A DNA stretch of 17,585 nt, from positions 1 to 17,585 of the forward strand of contig CALYQE010000030.1 in the NCBI GenBank assembly GCA_945281075.1. The letters run 5' to 3'. Positions 1-9,532 of the stretch are shown here, piece by piece (the stretch's first letter is position 1; each line of letters begins with the position of its first letter). The notes beneath the pieces were generated by a model. That model was not told the DNA's origin, searched no databases, and saw only the letters and a program-made list of their open reading frames with translations. Made by a program: the position numbers and the translations under genes. This DNA comes from an uncultured Lactobacillus sp. GTDB taxonomy: Bacteria > Bacillota > Bacilli > Lactobacillales > Lactobacillaceae.

Positions 1-217
1 TTTGTCATTCACGTCAGCTTACTGTCTGCATATTTGGTGGACGAAATTAAAACAAATAATTTAACTAGATAAACAATTTTGATTAGATAAGAAGTGTTTA
101 AATTCCAAAATTAAGTTCCTAAATACTATTATTTGTCATACATTTAACAAATTCCTATCTTTTGTATTTGATAGAAATTCAATGGAAGTTAAAAGATTCT
201 TGTCTGAACTATGATAT

Positions 218-248
218 AAACCTCGAAGTTAGAACGACTTCGAGGTTT
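218..248 (+). promoter_or_regulatory. Hairpin upstream of the transposase remnant
   Basis: A perfect 12-base stem (218-229 with 237-248) encloses a 7-base loop and ends 5 bases before the OrfA ATG at 254. It is followed by only one further T, so it is a weak terminator at best. Hairpins just upstream of transposase genes often limit expression driven from outside promoters; that role is inferred here. Confidence 0.45.
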
Positions 249-253
249 TCATT

Positions 254-1009
254 ATGACTAAATTTTCTAAGCAAGATAAAATTGCAATACTTAATCTTTG
301 GCGCAATTATAGCATTGGGTATTAAGTCAACAATATGGATATTGGCGTATAACATTGAAACTTAGACCTCGCGGTTTATTATTCGATCAAAAAAGTGCGG
401 TGCTTGATGAGCCAGCTGAAACTGTTTAACTTAGTCAGTACTTGTATAGAAGCTATACTAACACCTAGGTCACAATTAAGCCCTACTTGATCAAATGTAA
501 CTTTAGCGCGGTTTACCCTGAATAAAGGTGGTATTCAGACGTGACTAAATTTAAACTCAAAGGTCATAATAAGACACATCAGTAACCCATTAATACTGGC
601 CGAACGCAAGAGGTAATTGCCCACTTCACTTTCAGCAGTTCTAATCTTAAATAGACTATGGACACGCTAAAACAAACCTGGCACCAGTATCCAGTTCTAA
701 ATGGTCTAATTTATTCATAAAGATTAAGGCTGGCAGTATCAGCTACCTCAATTCTAAGCTTGGATAAAAATCATGGAATCGCTCAAAGCCATGTCACGTA
801 AAAGTAATTACTTAGATAACGGACGAATTAAAGGCTTCTTTGGCGTACTCAAGCGGGAAATGGTCTATGGCTTTGAAATCCAATTTAAGAATCTAAACGA
901 ACTGAAAAAAGCAATCAACAAACATATCAGTAATTATAACAAGCTAAGAAGCAGCGCAAAACTTAAAGGACTAATCCCGATTGAATATCGGAAAATTAGT
1001 TCTCAGTAG
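254..1009 (+). pseudogene. IS3-family transposase remnant (OrfA/OrfB)
   Basis: The reading starts at ATG 254 with MTKFSKQDKIAILNLWRNYS, an OrfA N-terminus, and stops at 323-325. From 331 the frame gives QYGYWRITLKLRPRGL, matching the YGYRRI...L..RG region near the start of OrfB, so OrfA's second half and the junction are gone. Integrase-core traces follow with several stops, including the GWQYQ stretch that follows the second catalytic Asp. The last open part (773-1009) reads MSRKSNYLDNGRIKGFFGVL. In the usual pattern DNxxIExFFG the Glu is the third DDE residue; here it is Lys (AAA for an ancestral GAA). A short open frame at 773-1009 could be mistaken for a gene, but it is only the OrfB C-terminus. 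Confidence 0.85.
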
Positions 1010-1097
1010 AAATTTATTAAACTATCTTAATTTTGGGGTTTAACATCAATCTTTAGTTGAGAGTCCTTTTATTGGCTTACTTATTTATTTTTATAAT

Positions 1098-1994
1098 TTA
1101 AAAGAATTCTCGACGATAATACGCATATGATTTGTGAATTACTTTTAATAATTTTTCTAAATCAATATTATATTTTAAAGTATCCAAATATCCTATTCCG
1201 AATGTAGTAGATACATCTGTGTTCAAGGGAATATACTGCAAACTCTTATCTGTTTTATCAAGTCCATATTCAGGTAAAATTCCAAATTTATTCTCTGATT
1301 TAATAAATAAGGTCATTATCATCATATCATCAGCATATTCAATATTTTTGCTGCCAATTTCATCAATAATCTTATCATGTAAATGTTGTTCAGTCGGGAG
1401 GTAATGACGAATATTTCCTAAGATTAAATCCTTATTTCTTAAGTCTTTTATTTCAATTTTGTTATAATCTTTGAAAATACTATTTGGATTAGTAACTAAA
1501 TAATATTTGCTCTTCAGAAGCGGATAAAATTCTATATGTTTATTTTCTTTAAAGCAATCTCTTTCTCCAAAAACTAAGCTTGAATTACCATGAATCAACC
1601 CATTTAAAGTATCATCAAGAAAAACTTCCTTAACATTAATTTCCCAGTTAGGATAGCATTTAATAATATTTTTTATTAAAATTGGCATAAAAATTTTGTC
1701 GGCATAAGTATTCAAATAGCCTATAGTAAATCCCTTGGTTTTCTTTTTTAAATTAAAAATAGCTAAATCAATTGAATGTACAACATTTTTAGCAATCCCG
1801 AAAAAATATCTTCCCTCTGGAGTAAGTCTTACACTTCTGGTTGTTCTTTGAAATAAACGACATTCTAAATAATTTTCTAATTCCCTTATTCTTTTTGACA
1901 CTGTAGATTGAGACATATTCAGCTTGTTTGCTGAAACAGTAAAACTACAAGTATTGGCTACTGTTAAAAATATTCTAAGTTGTTCTATGTCCAT
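1098..1994 (-). CDS. LysR-family transcriptional regulator
   Basis: A LysR-type regulator of about 298 residues, normal for the family. Residues 1-60 form the winged HTH (MDIEQLRIFLTVANTCSFT..., then SQSTVSKRIRELE and LFQRTTRSVRLTPEG). The rest is the periplasmic-binding-like effector domain. Two ATGs lie in tandem. AAAGGA sits 4 bases before the first (1995-1997) but 7 before the second (1992-1994), so I prefer the second, which also gives the usual MDxxQLxxF opening. The gene faces the MFS/flavoprotein operon across a 104-base gap containing two palindromes, the classic layout for an LTTR that controls the divergent operon in response to its substrate. The effector cannot be read from sequence. 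Confidence 0.9.
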   Translation of the reverse strand: MDIEQLRIFLTVANTCSFTVSANKLNMSQSTVSKRIRELENYLECRLFQRTTRSVRLTPEGRYFFGIAKNVVHSIDLAIFNLKKKTKGFTIGYLNTYADKIFMPILIKNIIKCYPNWEINVKEVFLDDTLNGLIHGNSSLVFGERDCFKENKHIEFYPLLKSKYYLVTNPNSIFKDYNKIEIKDLRNKDLILGNIRHYLPTEQHLHDKIIDEIGSKNIEYADDMMIMTLFIKSENKFGILPEYGLDKTDKSLQYIPLNTDVSTTFGIGYLDTLKYNIDLEKLLKVIHKSYAYYRREFF

Positions 1995-2018
1995 CATTTA
2001 TTCCTTTTCATGATAAGT

Positions 2019-2028
2019 TATTCGAATA
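2019..2028. promoter_or_regulatory. 10-base palindrome near the LysR start
   Basis: TATTCGAATA is a perfect palindrome 24 bases upstream of the lysR start in the divergent intergenic region. It could be an autoregulatory half of the LysR binding region, but it is short and could be chance. Confidence 0.3.
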
Positions 2029-2050
2029 CCTGTATAGAAAGGGTTTACTT

Positions 2051-2071
2051 ACATGATACATTAAATCATGT
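2051..2071. promoter_or_regulatory. Candidate LysR operator in the divergent region
   Basis: ACATGAT and ATCATGT form a perfect 7-base inverted repeat with a 7-base spacer, flanked by CTT and G-AAG that nearly extend it. It lies 28 bases before the transporter ATG and ahead of its AGGAGG site (2085-2090). LysR proteins bind interrupted dyads of this size between divergent genes. No convincing -35/-10 pair could be assigned, which fits an activator-dependent promoter but does not prove one. Confidence 0.45.
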
Positions 2072-2098
2072 GAAGTTTCTAATTAGGAGGAAAGATAA

Positions 2099-3343
2099 AT
2101 GAGTAAAAAACAAAGGATATATCCTTGGTTAGTTGCTGTTGCAATGGGTATTACTATGGCAGCAGTTGTAGATACATATTCTGGAGTAATTGGCGTATTT
2201 TTAACACCGATTGCAAAATCTATGAATGTAAAACTATCGGTAGTTTCCATTTTTTATACTGTGTTAGTAGTAGTAATGGCAGTTGTAATTCCATTTGTTG
2301 GCAAAATTATTCAAAAAATAAATTTAAGTTTGGAACTTTCAATAACTGTTATAGTGACATCATTAAGCGCAGTAATTATTGCAAATTCTAAGAGTTTATT
2401 TTTATTCTTTGTCATGGCAGCAGTTCTTGGAATTTGTATGGCGTTTGGTGGTTTAGTTGTTCAAGGAATAGTAATAAATAATTGGTTTGAAAAAAGCCGA
2501 AACTTTGCTTTTAGTTTGAGTTCTGTTATTGAAGCTATTTACATTTCTGTTATGACACCAATCACTTCTGTTTTGATTCAAAAATTTGGTTGGAAAAATT
2601 CATTTTTAATTTTAGCCCTATTAACTTTAATACTAGGAATTCCATCTGCTTTAATAGTAAAACTAAAACCAGATAAATTAGGTTTATTACCATATGGTGC
2701 AAAATCTAAAGAGAAAATTACTAAAGAAAGAAATGAAAAAATTGGTAAATCAAACAACTCAAAAGTATCCACTAAAAGTGTTGTCTTATCAGGAGCATTT
2801 TTAATAACTATTTTATTCACAATATTAGTTCAATTTTCTGGCAATATTACGCAGCTGTTTCCTACATATGGTATAGTGACGGGAATTGGCGCCACAAATG
2901 GCGCTTTAATGGCTTCTATAGTTTCTTTTGTAGGGATAATTGTCATACCATTGATTGGTTGGTCCTGTGATAAGTTTGGTCCAAATCACGCTCTTCCTTT
3001 TTGGTTAATAATTGGAATTTTATCTTATATAATTCTCTCTTTTGCAAATCAATTAAAATCAGTTCCATTATCTTTAATTGGTGCTGCACTTGTTTGTTCA
3101 GCGTATGGCTTATTTGGTTCAGGACAAGAGATATTCGCTAAATATATGTTTGAAGAAAAATTTGATCAAGGGTTTTCCCTTGTTACGTCAATTTCATATT
3201 TTGCAGGTGCTTTTATTATGCCAATTTTGAGTAAAATATATGAAATTTTTGGAACTTTTCTAGCAGTATTTGCTTTTTGCGCTTTAGCAGCAGTAATTAT
3301 GATTGTTTTAATTTTTGTTGGAAAAAAGTATAGAATGAGATAA
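2099..3343 (+). CDS. MFS transporter, oxalate/formate-antiporter-like
   Basis: A 414-residue membrane carrier with about 12 hydrophobic helices, split by a charged central loop at residues 188-226. The family is suggested by NNWFEKSRNFAFSLS (127-141), at the place of the WF-x-K-R-G-x-A motif of oxalate/formate (OFA) and monocarboxylate carriers, and by PDKLGLLPYG (191-200) at the end of helix 6, common in that group. AGGAGG lies 8 bases before the ATG. The stop is 14 bases from the flavoprotein ATG, so the two are one operon opposite the LysR gene. The likely role is import of a carboxylate-type substrate for the next enzyme, or substrate/product exchange. The substrate is not known, and the gene is strikingly AT-rich. 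Confidence 0.88.
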   Translation: MSKKQRIYPWLVAVAMGITMAAVVDTYSGVIGVFLTPIAKSMNVKLSVVSIFYTVLVVVMAVVIPFVGKIIQKINLSLELSITVIVTSLSAVIIANSKSLFLFFVMAAVLGICMAFGGLVVQGIVINNWFEKSRNFAFSLSSVIEAIYISVMTPITSVLIQKFGWKNSFLILALLTLILGIPSALIVKLKPDKLGLLPYGAKSKEKITKERNEKIGKSNNSKVSTKSVVLSGAFLITILFTILVQFSGNITQLFPTYGIVTGIGATNGALMASIVSFVGIIVIPLIGWSCDKFGPNHALPFWLIIGILSYIILSFANQLKSVPLSLIGAALVCSAYGLFGSGQEIFAKYMFEEKFDQGFSLVTSISYFAGAFIMPILSKIYEIFGTFLAVFAFCALAAVIMIVLIFVGKKYRMR

Positions 3344-3357
3344 TTTGAGGAAGAAAT

Positions 3358-4824
3358 ATGAATAATGAATACGATGTTGTAATAGTTGGTGCAGGATTGG
3401 CTGGTTTTTCGGCAGCTGTTGAAGCTGCTGATTCAGGATTAAAAACTCTAGTGTTAGAAAAAGGTAAAACAACTGGTGGATCGGGAAATTATGTCGAAGG
3501 AGTTTTCGCAGCTGATTCTTCCTTGCAAAAAAAACAGAATATAAGTATTGATAAAAATAAAGTTTTGAAAGAAGAAATGAACTACTCCCATTATCAAGCT
3601 AATCACGATATGTGGAAAAAGTACATAAAAGAGTCCGCTGAAAATATATCTTGGCTTCAAAAACACGGGGTAAAGTTTAGTGAAGTGGCCAGTTTAGGTA
3701 CAGGACTGGATACCTGGCATTTATTTGAAGGCCTTGGATACAATGCAATTCATATGGGACTTGAACCATACATTAAAGTTAAAGGTATAGAAATAAAGAC
3801 GCAAGTAAAAGCTGAAAGTGTATATAAAATTTCTAATCAAGATTTTGAAATTAAAGTGGTTAATTCAAAAGATAATTCTACGGAAAAGGTTTTGACTAGA
3901 AATTTGATTTTAGCAACTGGTGGATATCTTAATAATGAAAAATTACTTAAGGAGACAACTTTTACTGAAAAAAATAAGATATTACCAATGAACTCAGGTA
4001 AAAGTACAGGAGATGGATTAAAAATTGCATGGTCATTAGGCGCACAAAAGTATTTTACTGGAATGAAAATGAGATTTGGAGCTCAGTTAAAAGATGAAAA
4101 TATTCCCCCATACAAACTATGGGAATCAAATTTAGGTGGTTTAGTAGTATCCGCACAGCCTTGCCTTTGGGTAAACGAGCAAGGAGACCGATTTATTGAT
4201 GAAAATCATGCGGTTGATGATTGGTCATGTCAAGGTAACGCAATCAATCGCCAAGACAAAGTATTTGTTATTTTAGATCAAAAACTAATTGATTATTTAA
4301 CTGATACTTCAATAATCAAGGACATGCATCCTTTTTATAAAGCCACCACAATTCCTAACCTAAGAAAAGAAATCGATGATTACGTAAATAATAAAAATGA
4401 ATTTATTAACGTAGCAAATTCGATTAAAGATCTACAAAATATTATCAATACTCCACATCTTATTAAAACAGTAAATCGTTATAACCAGCTAGTAAAGCAA
4501 AAGAAAGATTTCGATTTTGGCAAACCAAAGAAATACATGATTTCAATTGATAGTGGCCCTTTTTATGCTATTGAAGTTGGATGTGGTGCATATACAACTG
4601 GAGATGGCTTAAAGGTTAATATCGATAATCAAGTATTAGATCAAGAAGGAAAAAAAATTAAGGGTCTTTATGCAATCGGCAGTGATGGATCTGGAATAAT
4701 GTATGGTGATACTTACGCTGTAGAGGTTCCAGGTAGTCATGCTGGGTACTGTGTTTTTTCTGGAAGAAATGCGATAATTTCAATTAAAAAAAGTTTAATT
4801 AAAATAGTAACAAATGAAAACTGA
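3358..4824 (+). CDS. FAD-dependent fumarate reductase/flavocytochrome c family enzyme
   Basis: A 488-residue soluble flavoprotein of the FAD_binding_2 family, without signal peptide or membrane helix. The dinucleotide-binding motif is GAGLAG (11-16), with the FAD-ribose acid in VLEKG (32-36) and GGSGN after it. ILATGGY (184-190), NEQGDRFIDE (273-282), a GCGAYTTGDGLKVN stretch and a C-terminal GLYAIGSDGSG are conserved landmarks of fumarate/urocanate reductases and ketosteroid dehydrogenases. It has no FMN_bind or NADH-flavin reductase domain, so its electrons must come from a separate partner or from substrate oxidation. GAGG lies about 7 bases before the ATG. Co-transcription with the carrier suggests reduction of an imported alpha,beta-unsaturated acid; dehydrogenation is the alternative. 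The substrate is unassigned. Confidence 0.85.
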   Translation: MNNEYDVVIVGAGLAGFSAAVEAADSGLKTLVLEKGKTTGGSGNYVEGVFAADSSLQKKQNISIDKNKVLKEEMNYSHYQANHDMWKKYIKESAENISWLQKHGVKFSEVASLGTGLDTWHLFEGLGYNAIHMGLEPYIKVKGIEIKTQVKAESVYKISNQDFEIKVVNSKDNSTEKVLTRNLILATGGYLNNEKLLKETTFTEKNKILPMNSGKSTGDGLKIAWSLGAQKYFTGMKMRFGAQLKDENIPPYKLWESNLGGLVVSAQPCLWVNEQGDRFIDENHAVDDWSCQGNAINRQDKVFVILDQKLIDYLTDTSIIKDMHPFYKATTIPNLRKEIDDYVNNKNEFINVANSIKDLQNIINTPHLIKTVNRYNQLVKQKKDFDFGKPKKYMISIDSGPFYAIEVGCGAYTTGDGLKVNIDNQVLDQEGKKIKGLYAIGSDGSGIMYGDTYAVEVPGSHAGYCVFSGRNAIISIKKSLIKIVTNEN

Positions 4825-5441
4825 GTGGTAAAAAAAGATAAAGCATTTATACTAATTCTCAAATAAAAGATGTGTAATAAATTTGTGTCGATTTTTAAAT
4901 CATATATTAATTGATATCAATTTTCTCTTCAATTTTTAATTGTTATAGTATCTTGAAAACTTTCGGATTGCTATTTCTAATTCAATTAGATTGTCAAAGC
5001 CTTGTTTAAAGTACATAGAAATTAATTGCATCAATTTTTCTAAGGAAATTTTCCATAACTATTAACTTAGGAATTTTGTATAAGTTTAACACGGACTATT
5101 TGGTTATATGATTTATATGCTAGTCTTAGAATTTTATGGAATGCTGTACTAACAGCCGTGATTTGTAAAAATTAGCCCCATATTAAAGGCCACTCTTGAG
5201 GAGTAGTGTAGTGCCTGATGCCGTTCTCTTATTTACCTGTATTTTTAAAAACATTTGAATATAATGTATAGATTTAAAATATTCTTACCATAAATAAAGA
5301 TTTCTGAAAGCAAAAAGATCAATAATATTATTTTGACCACTCAATTCTATGGCCTTAAATATTAGTTTTGCCAAAGACCAAAGTTTTCATTCCTGTTTAA
5401 TTTATATAAAGAGTTTTGAAAGAATACTATCATAGGATACA
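4825..5441. other. Intergenic stretch, no intact gene
   Basis: AT-rich sequence after the flavoprotein operon. Apart from the transposase-like scrap at 4936-5031 I find no credible coding frame, no RNA gene and no clear terminator for the plus-strand operon. The density of short stops on both strands suggests old, eroded mobile DNA. Confidence 0.6.
4936..5031 (-). pseudogene. Probable C-terminal scrap of an IS3-type transposase
   Basis: Read on the minus strand from 5031 to 4936, 31 residues stay open, including MYFKQGFDNLIELEIAIRKF followed by SRYYNN and a stop. This resembles the C-terminal OrfB pattern of IS3 elements (E-M-x-Y/F...F.....EL..AI..YI.YYNN.R). Translating past the stop gives KLKRKL, where K-x-K-L-x-G would be expected. 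Sequence further upstream is out of frame. The match is short, so the family is tentative, and no element ends were found. Confidence 0.35.
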
Positions 5442-5473
5442 AAAAACGTTGAACTTGTAGGTTCAACGTTTTT
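5442..5473 (-). terminator. Rho-independent terminator (bidirectional) after phnD
   Basis: A perfect 13-base stem (5442-5454 with 5461-5473) and 6-base loop. Read on the minus strand the stem ends in a run of T, 82 bases beyond the phnD stop. The plus-strand reading also ends in five T, so it can stop transcription from both sides. Confidence 0.85.
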
Positions 5474-5555
5474 CTATTATAAAAGGGGCAATCTTAGTTA
5501 CTCTTTTTATGTAGGATTTTAATATAATTATATTCGAGTATTAGCTTTTTTAAAG

Positions 5556-6485
5556 TTATTTTTCAACCGCTTCAGCAATTTTTTGGTATTTGCGTACAAT
5601 ATTATAATCACTGTCTTTAGCGCGAATGTATCCCTCTTGATCATAAACGCTTTCAATTACTTTTTTACCTTCTTTTGATTTGCCGATTGCAATGAATGCT
5701 TTAGCCAATTTTTCACGGAACGCTTTTGACATAGACGGCACAACAGAAATAGTGTCGTTAGGTACTGGGCGCGTAAAGTAGATTGGCACAACCTGAGATT
5801 TGATTTTGGGATTATCTTTTAAAACATTATTCCGGGCATCTTCAAAGACAAAGGCCGCATCAGTATCTTTATTTAAAACGTTGAGAACCCCTTGATCATG
5901 ACCTGTCACAGTTACCAACTTGCAGCTTTGCGGAACATTGAGTCCCTTTTTCTTTAATTCAGCAATCGGGAAAATATAACCAGTAGTTGATGTTGGTCCT
6001 TGTATGGAAATTGATTTACCCTTGAGGTCTTTCCAACTTTTAATTGGTGACCCCTTTCTTACTAAAATTTCTGAGCGAAGGGTATGAACTAACTTTTTAG
6101 TCCAAGTGCCATTTGGCGCATTTAAGCCATAACGTTCAGACTGCAAAAGAACATCTGCAGCATTTTGTTTGTGGGCCTGCACATAAGCATCGGCTGGCAG
6201 AAAACCAACATCGACTTTCTTAGACTTCATAGCTTCAATTACCGCATTATTGTCGGTCGAAACCGAAACATGAACCGGAATGCCCAGACGCTTTGACAGC
6301 ATCTTTTCAATCGGTTTAGCACGACCTTCCATTTTGTCTGCCGCTACACTCGGCACAAACTGGACGTTCAAAGACTTGGGCGTGCCGCTGTCACTTTGTT
6401 TCCTATTAGAATTTGAACATCCCGCAAGAAGTACTGTACTGACAACAGCAGTGATACCCAAAAGAAACTTATTAAAATTCTTCAT
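5556..6485 (-). CDS. phnD: Phosphonate/phosphite-type ABC substrate-binding lipoprotein
   Basis: A 309-residue type 2 periplasmic-binding-fold protein of the PhnD/PtxB family. It starts with a lipoprotein signal (MKNFNKFLLG, a hydrophobic stretch, then LLAGC with Cys23 as lipid-anchored residue), so it sits on the outer face of the membrane. Family landmarks include SLNVQFVPS near the mature start, VDVGFLPADAYVQAHK, RSEILVRKGSPIKSWKDLKGK and STTGYIFPIAELKKKG. It would capture phosphonate, phosphite or a related oxyanion for an ABC importer. GGAGG (6497-6501) is 11 bases before the ATG, rather long. No ATPase (phnC) or permease (phnE) is on either side, so it is an orphan here. Its G+C (25-26 per 60 at 6121-6240) is well above the AT-rich modules to its left. 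Confidence 0.85.
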   Translation of the reverse strand: MKNFNKFLLGITAVVSTVLLAGCSNSNRKQSDSGTPKSLNVQFVPSVAADKMEGRAKPIEKMLSKRLGIPVHVSVSTDNNAVIEAMKSKKVDVGFLPADAYVQAHKQNAADVLLQSERYGLNAPNGTWTKKLVHTLRSEILVRKGSPIKSWKDLKGKSISIQGPTSTTGYIFPIAELKKKGLNVPQSCKLVTVTGHDQGVLNVLNKDTDAAFVFEDARNNVLKDNPKIKSQVVPIYFTRPVPNDTISVVPSMSKAFREKLAKAFIAIGKSKEGKKVIESVYDQEGYIRAKDSDYNIVRKYQKIAEAVEK

Positions 6486-6924
6486 TATAATGATTACCTC
6501 CAGCCACCAGGGCGAAAAACTAGTAATTAAAAAAACTTAATAATTAAACGCAAAAGCGAAAACTGTTAAGTTGATGATTTATTTTTTAATTAAAAGTAGA
6601 GTTAACTTTCTGATGTTATAACAAGAACAAATCGGGGCTATTAAACTCGCATTAGATTTATTTGCAATATTTTTCATACCAAGTTCTCTTTTTACCTTCA
6701 TCTACTACTTTCATCTAAGAGAATAATAACAAAAAAGCACCTACTATTAAAGCTTTATATTAATTTGTTCTTTACATTTGTACTACTTGTTGACAAAAAA
6801 GGATTGCAATTTTTAAACGATAGCATTCCACTTTTGGTAATTTATTTGGTTAGTTTCATAACTTCTTATTTTGCAAACGAAAATTCAGAGCAAATTAACA
6901 AGTTTTTTACCAATTTGGTAATTT
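6486..6924. other. Intergenic stretch between phnD and the dead IIA gene
   Basis: This holds the phnD leader and probably its promoter, though no confident -35/-10 pair stands out. A 15-base palindrome with a single central base lies at 6907-6921, just after the ancestral IIA stop; it is too tight to fold as a terminator. The only longer open frame, on the plus strand from 6765, is low-complexity and runs antisense into the IIA remnant; I do not consider it a gene. Confidence 0.5.
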
Positions 6925-7398
6925 CTATTTCCCCAATTTCTGCGCTATGAACGACATTTTTTTAGTGATTTTCAAAATATGCATATCTTTGTTAAAATTA
7001 GTAAAAATTACAATTACTGTGTCATCTTTACCAGTTTTTATTACATCCTCTTGATTCATCGTTTCAGCGGCTTCTCTAGCAACAATTTTCTATTCCTTTT
7101 TTAGTCTAATGCTGAAAGGTTTTCCAGCAAGTTCTACCGTATCAATGCCTAAATGAAGCAAAACTTCGATCCCTTCCTCAGTTTTCAGGCCTACCGCATG
7201 TTTAGTCGAAAAAACAGAGGTTATTAAGCCGCTCACCTGATCATAGATGTAATCAGATGATGGTTTGACAGCAAAGCCATCTCCTAGCATTTTTTGCGAA
7301 AACATATCGTCATTAGTGTCGGTTATTTGAATTACCTGGCCATCAACAGGTGAAACAAATTCAACACATTTTGTTTTTTTCTTAAACAAATTAAACAC
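6925..7398 (-). pseudogene. PTS glucose-type IIA protein, truncated by a stop codon
   Basis: A GTG start at 7398 (GGAAG 8 bases upstream) opens a PTS EIIA type-1 domain: SPVDGQV, LGDGFAVKP, STKHAVG with His67, and the phosphorylation site EVLLHLGIDTVEL with His82. A TAG at 7090-7092 ends it after 102 residues, right after FSIRLKKE, where the family has a conserved G-D. Beyond the TAG the same frame stays open for 54 codons to a TAG at 6925-6927 and encodes the missing end (VAREAAETMNQEDVIKTGKD, then VIVIFTN). Together they give about 157 residues, a normal IIA length. The TAG therefore removes the last third of the domain. The gene lies 15 bases after the glucosidase and was once its operon partner. 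Confidence 0.75.
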
Positions 7399-7413
7399 TA
7401 TTATCTTCCAATC

Positions 7414-8888
<1,475 letters not shown>

Positions 8889-8926
8889 TTAAAATCAGCT
8901 TGTATATTTTAGCAAGGCTTCCTTGA

Positions 8927-9532
8927 TCCGTTTCAATATCTCATTATTTAGGCGAAGGTTACGAAATAGTTCTGCACAGTTTGGAAAATTACGATAAATC
9001 CATTATTGCTATCTGCAATGGTAACTTAAGAGCCCGAACAATTAGTGATCCGATTACGGAGTTAGCGCTCCACATACTCGAAAAAATTGAAGCGGGTAAA
9101 TTACCGGACAATTATATGACTTACTTTAACCGTAATTCTAAGGGTGAACCCATTAAGGGCATGACAGTAGCAATTAGCGGGAATAAAGACCGCATTATTG
9201 GCTTATTATGCATAAATTTTTATCTTAACACTCCCTTTACACGCATTATGGGAAGCTTCATTCCACAGCATAATTCTCTTCAACATACACAGGTAATTGA
9301 AAACTTTGACAATTCTACTGAAGAAGTGATTGCTGCTGCTGTAAACCGCGCACGAGCATCGGTAAATGTCGATACAACAATCAAAACTAAGAATAAAAAT
9401 AAAGAAATTATACTTAGACTTAAAAAGGAAGGAATATTTGGAATAAAAAAGGCTATTCCTGCGGTTTACAATCAGTTGAATATATCAAAAAACACGATTT
9501 ATCTTCATTTACGCAATTCAGAAAATAAATAA
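8927..9532 (+). pseudogene. YheO/DauR-type PAS-HTH regulator, 5' end lost
   Basis: The open frame gives a YheO-like PAS domain (GEGYEIVLHSLENYDKSIIA, then CNGNLRARTISDPITELALH and IIGLLCINFYLN) and the DauR-type C-terminal HTH (LKKEGIFGIKKAIPAVYNQL followed by NISKNTIYLHLR). Homology begins upstream of the only usable start, TTG 8981, which has no ribosome binding site and would cut the PAS domain in two. In frame, coding character runs back to a TGA at 8924-8926 with no ATG. The N-terminus is therefore missing or broken. A TTG-initiated 183-residue protein is the less likely alternative. It is divergent from the dead glucosidase and was probably its regulator. Confidence 0.65.

Larger units (their letters stand above)
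95..1045 (+). mobile_element. Degenerate IS3-family insertion sequence
   Basis: The element is bounded by imperfect inverted repeats at 95-117 and 1024-1045. Both begin with TG when read inwards and share the core CCAAAATTAAG; one extra T separates the two ends. TG...CA termini are typical of IS3 elements. Inside is a transposase in IS3 order (OrfA start, then OrfB motifs) broken by many stops. At about 950 bases it is shorter than the usual 1.2-1.5 kb, so internal sequence has been lost, mainly between the OrfA start and the OrfB N-terminus near 325-331. I see no convincing target-site duplication. It cannot move by itself. Confidence 0.75.

Noticed and set aside
773..1009. 78-codon frame as an independent transposase gene
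   Set aside because: It is only the C-terminal part of OrfB; the same element continues upstream with stops and lacks the catalytic Glu.
6907..6921. 15-base palindrome TTACCAATTTGGTAA
   Set aside because: Only one base between the arms, so it cannot form a terminator loop; no gene start nearby for which it would be an operator.
6765..6950. 61-codon plus-strand frame
   Set aside because: No ribosome binding site, low-complexity hydrophobic/Asn-rich product, and antisense to the end of the IIA remnant.
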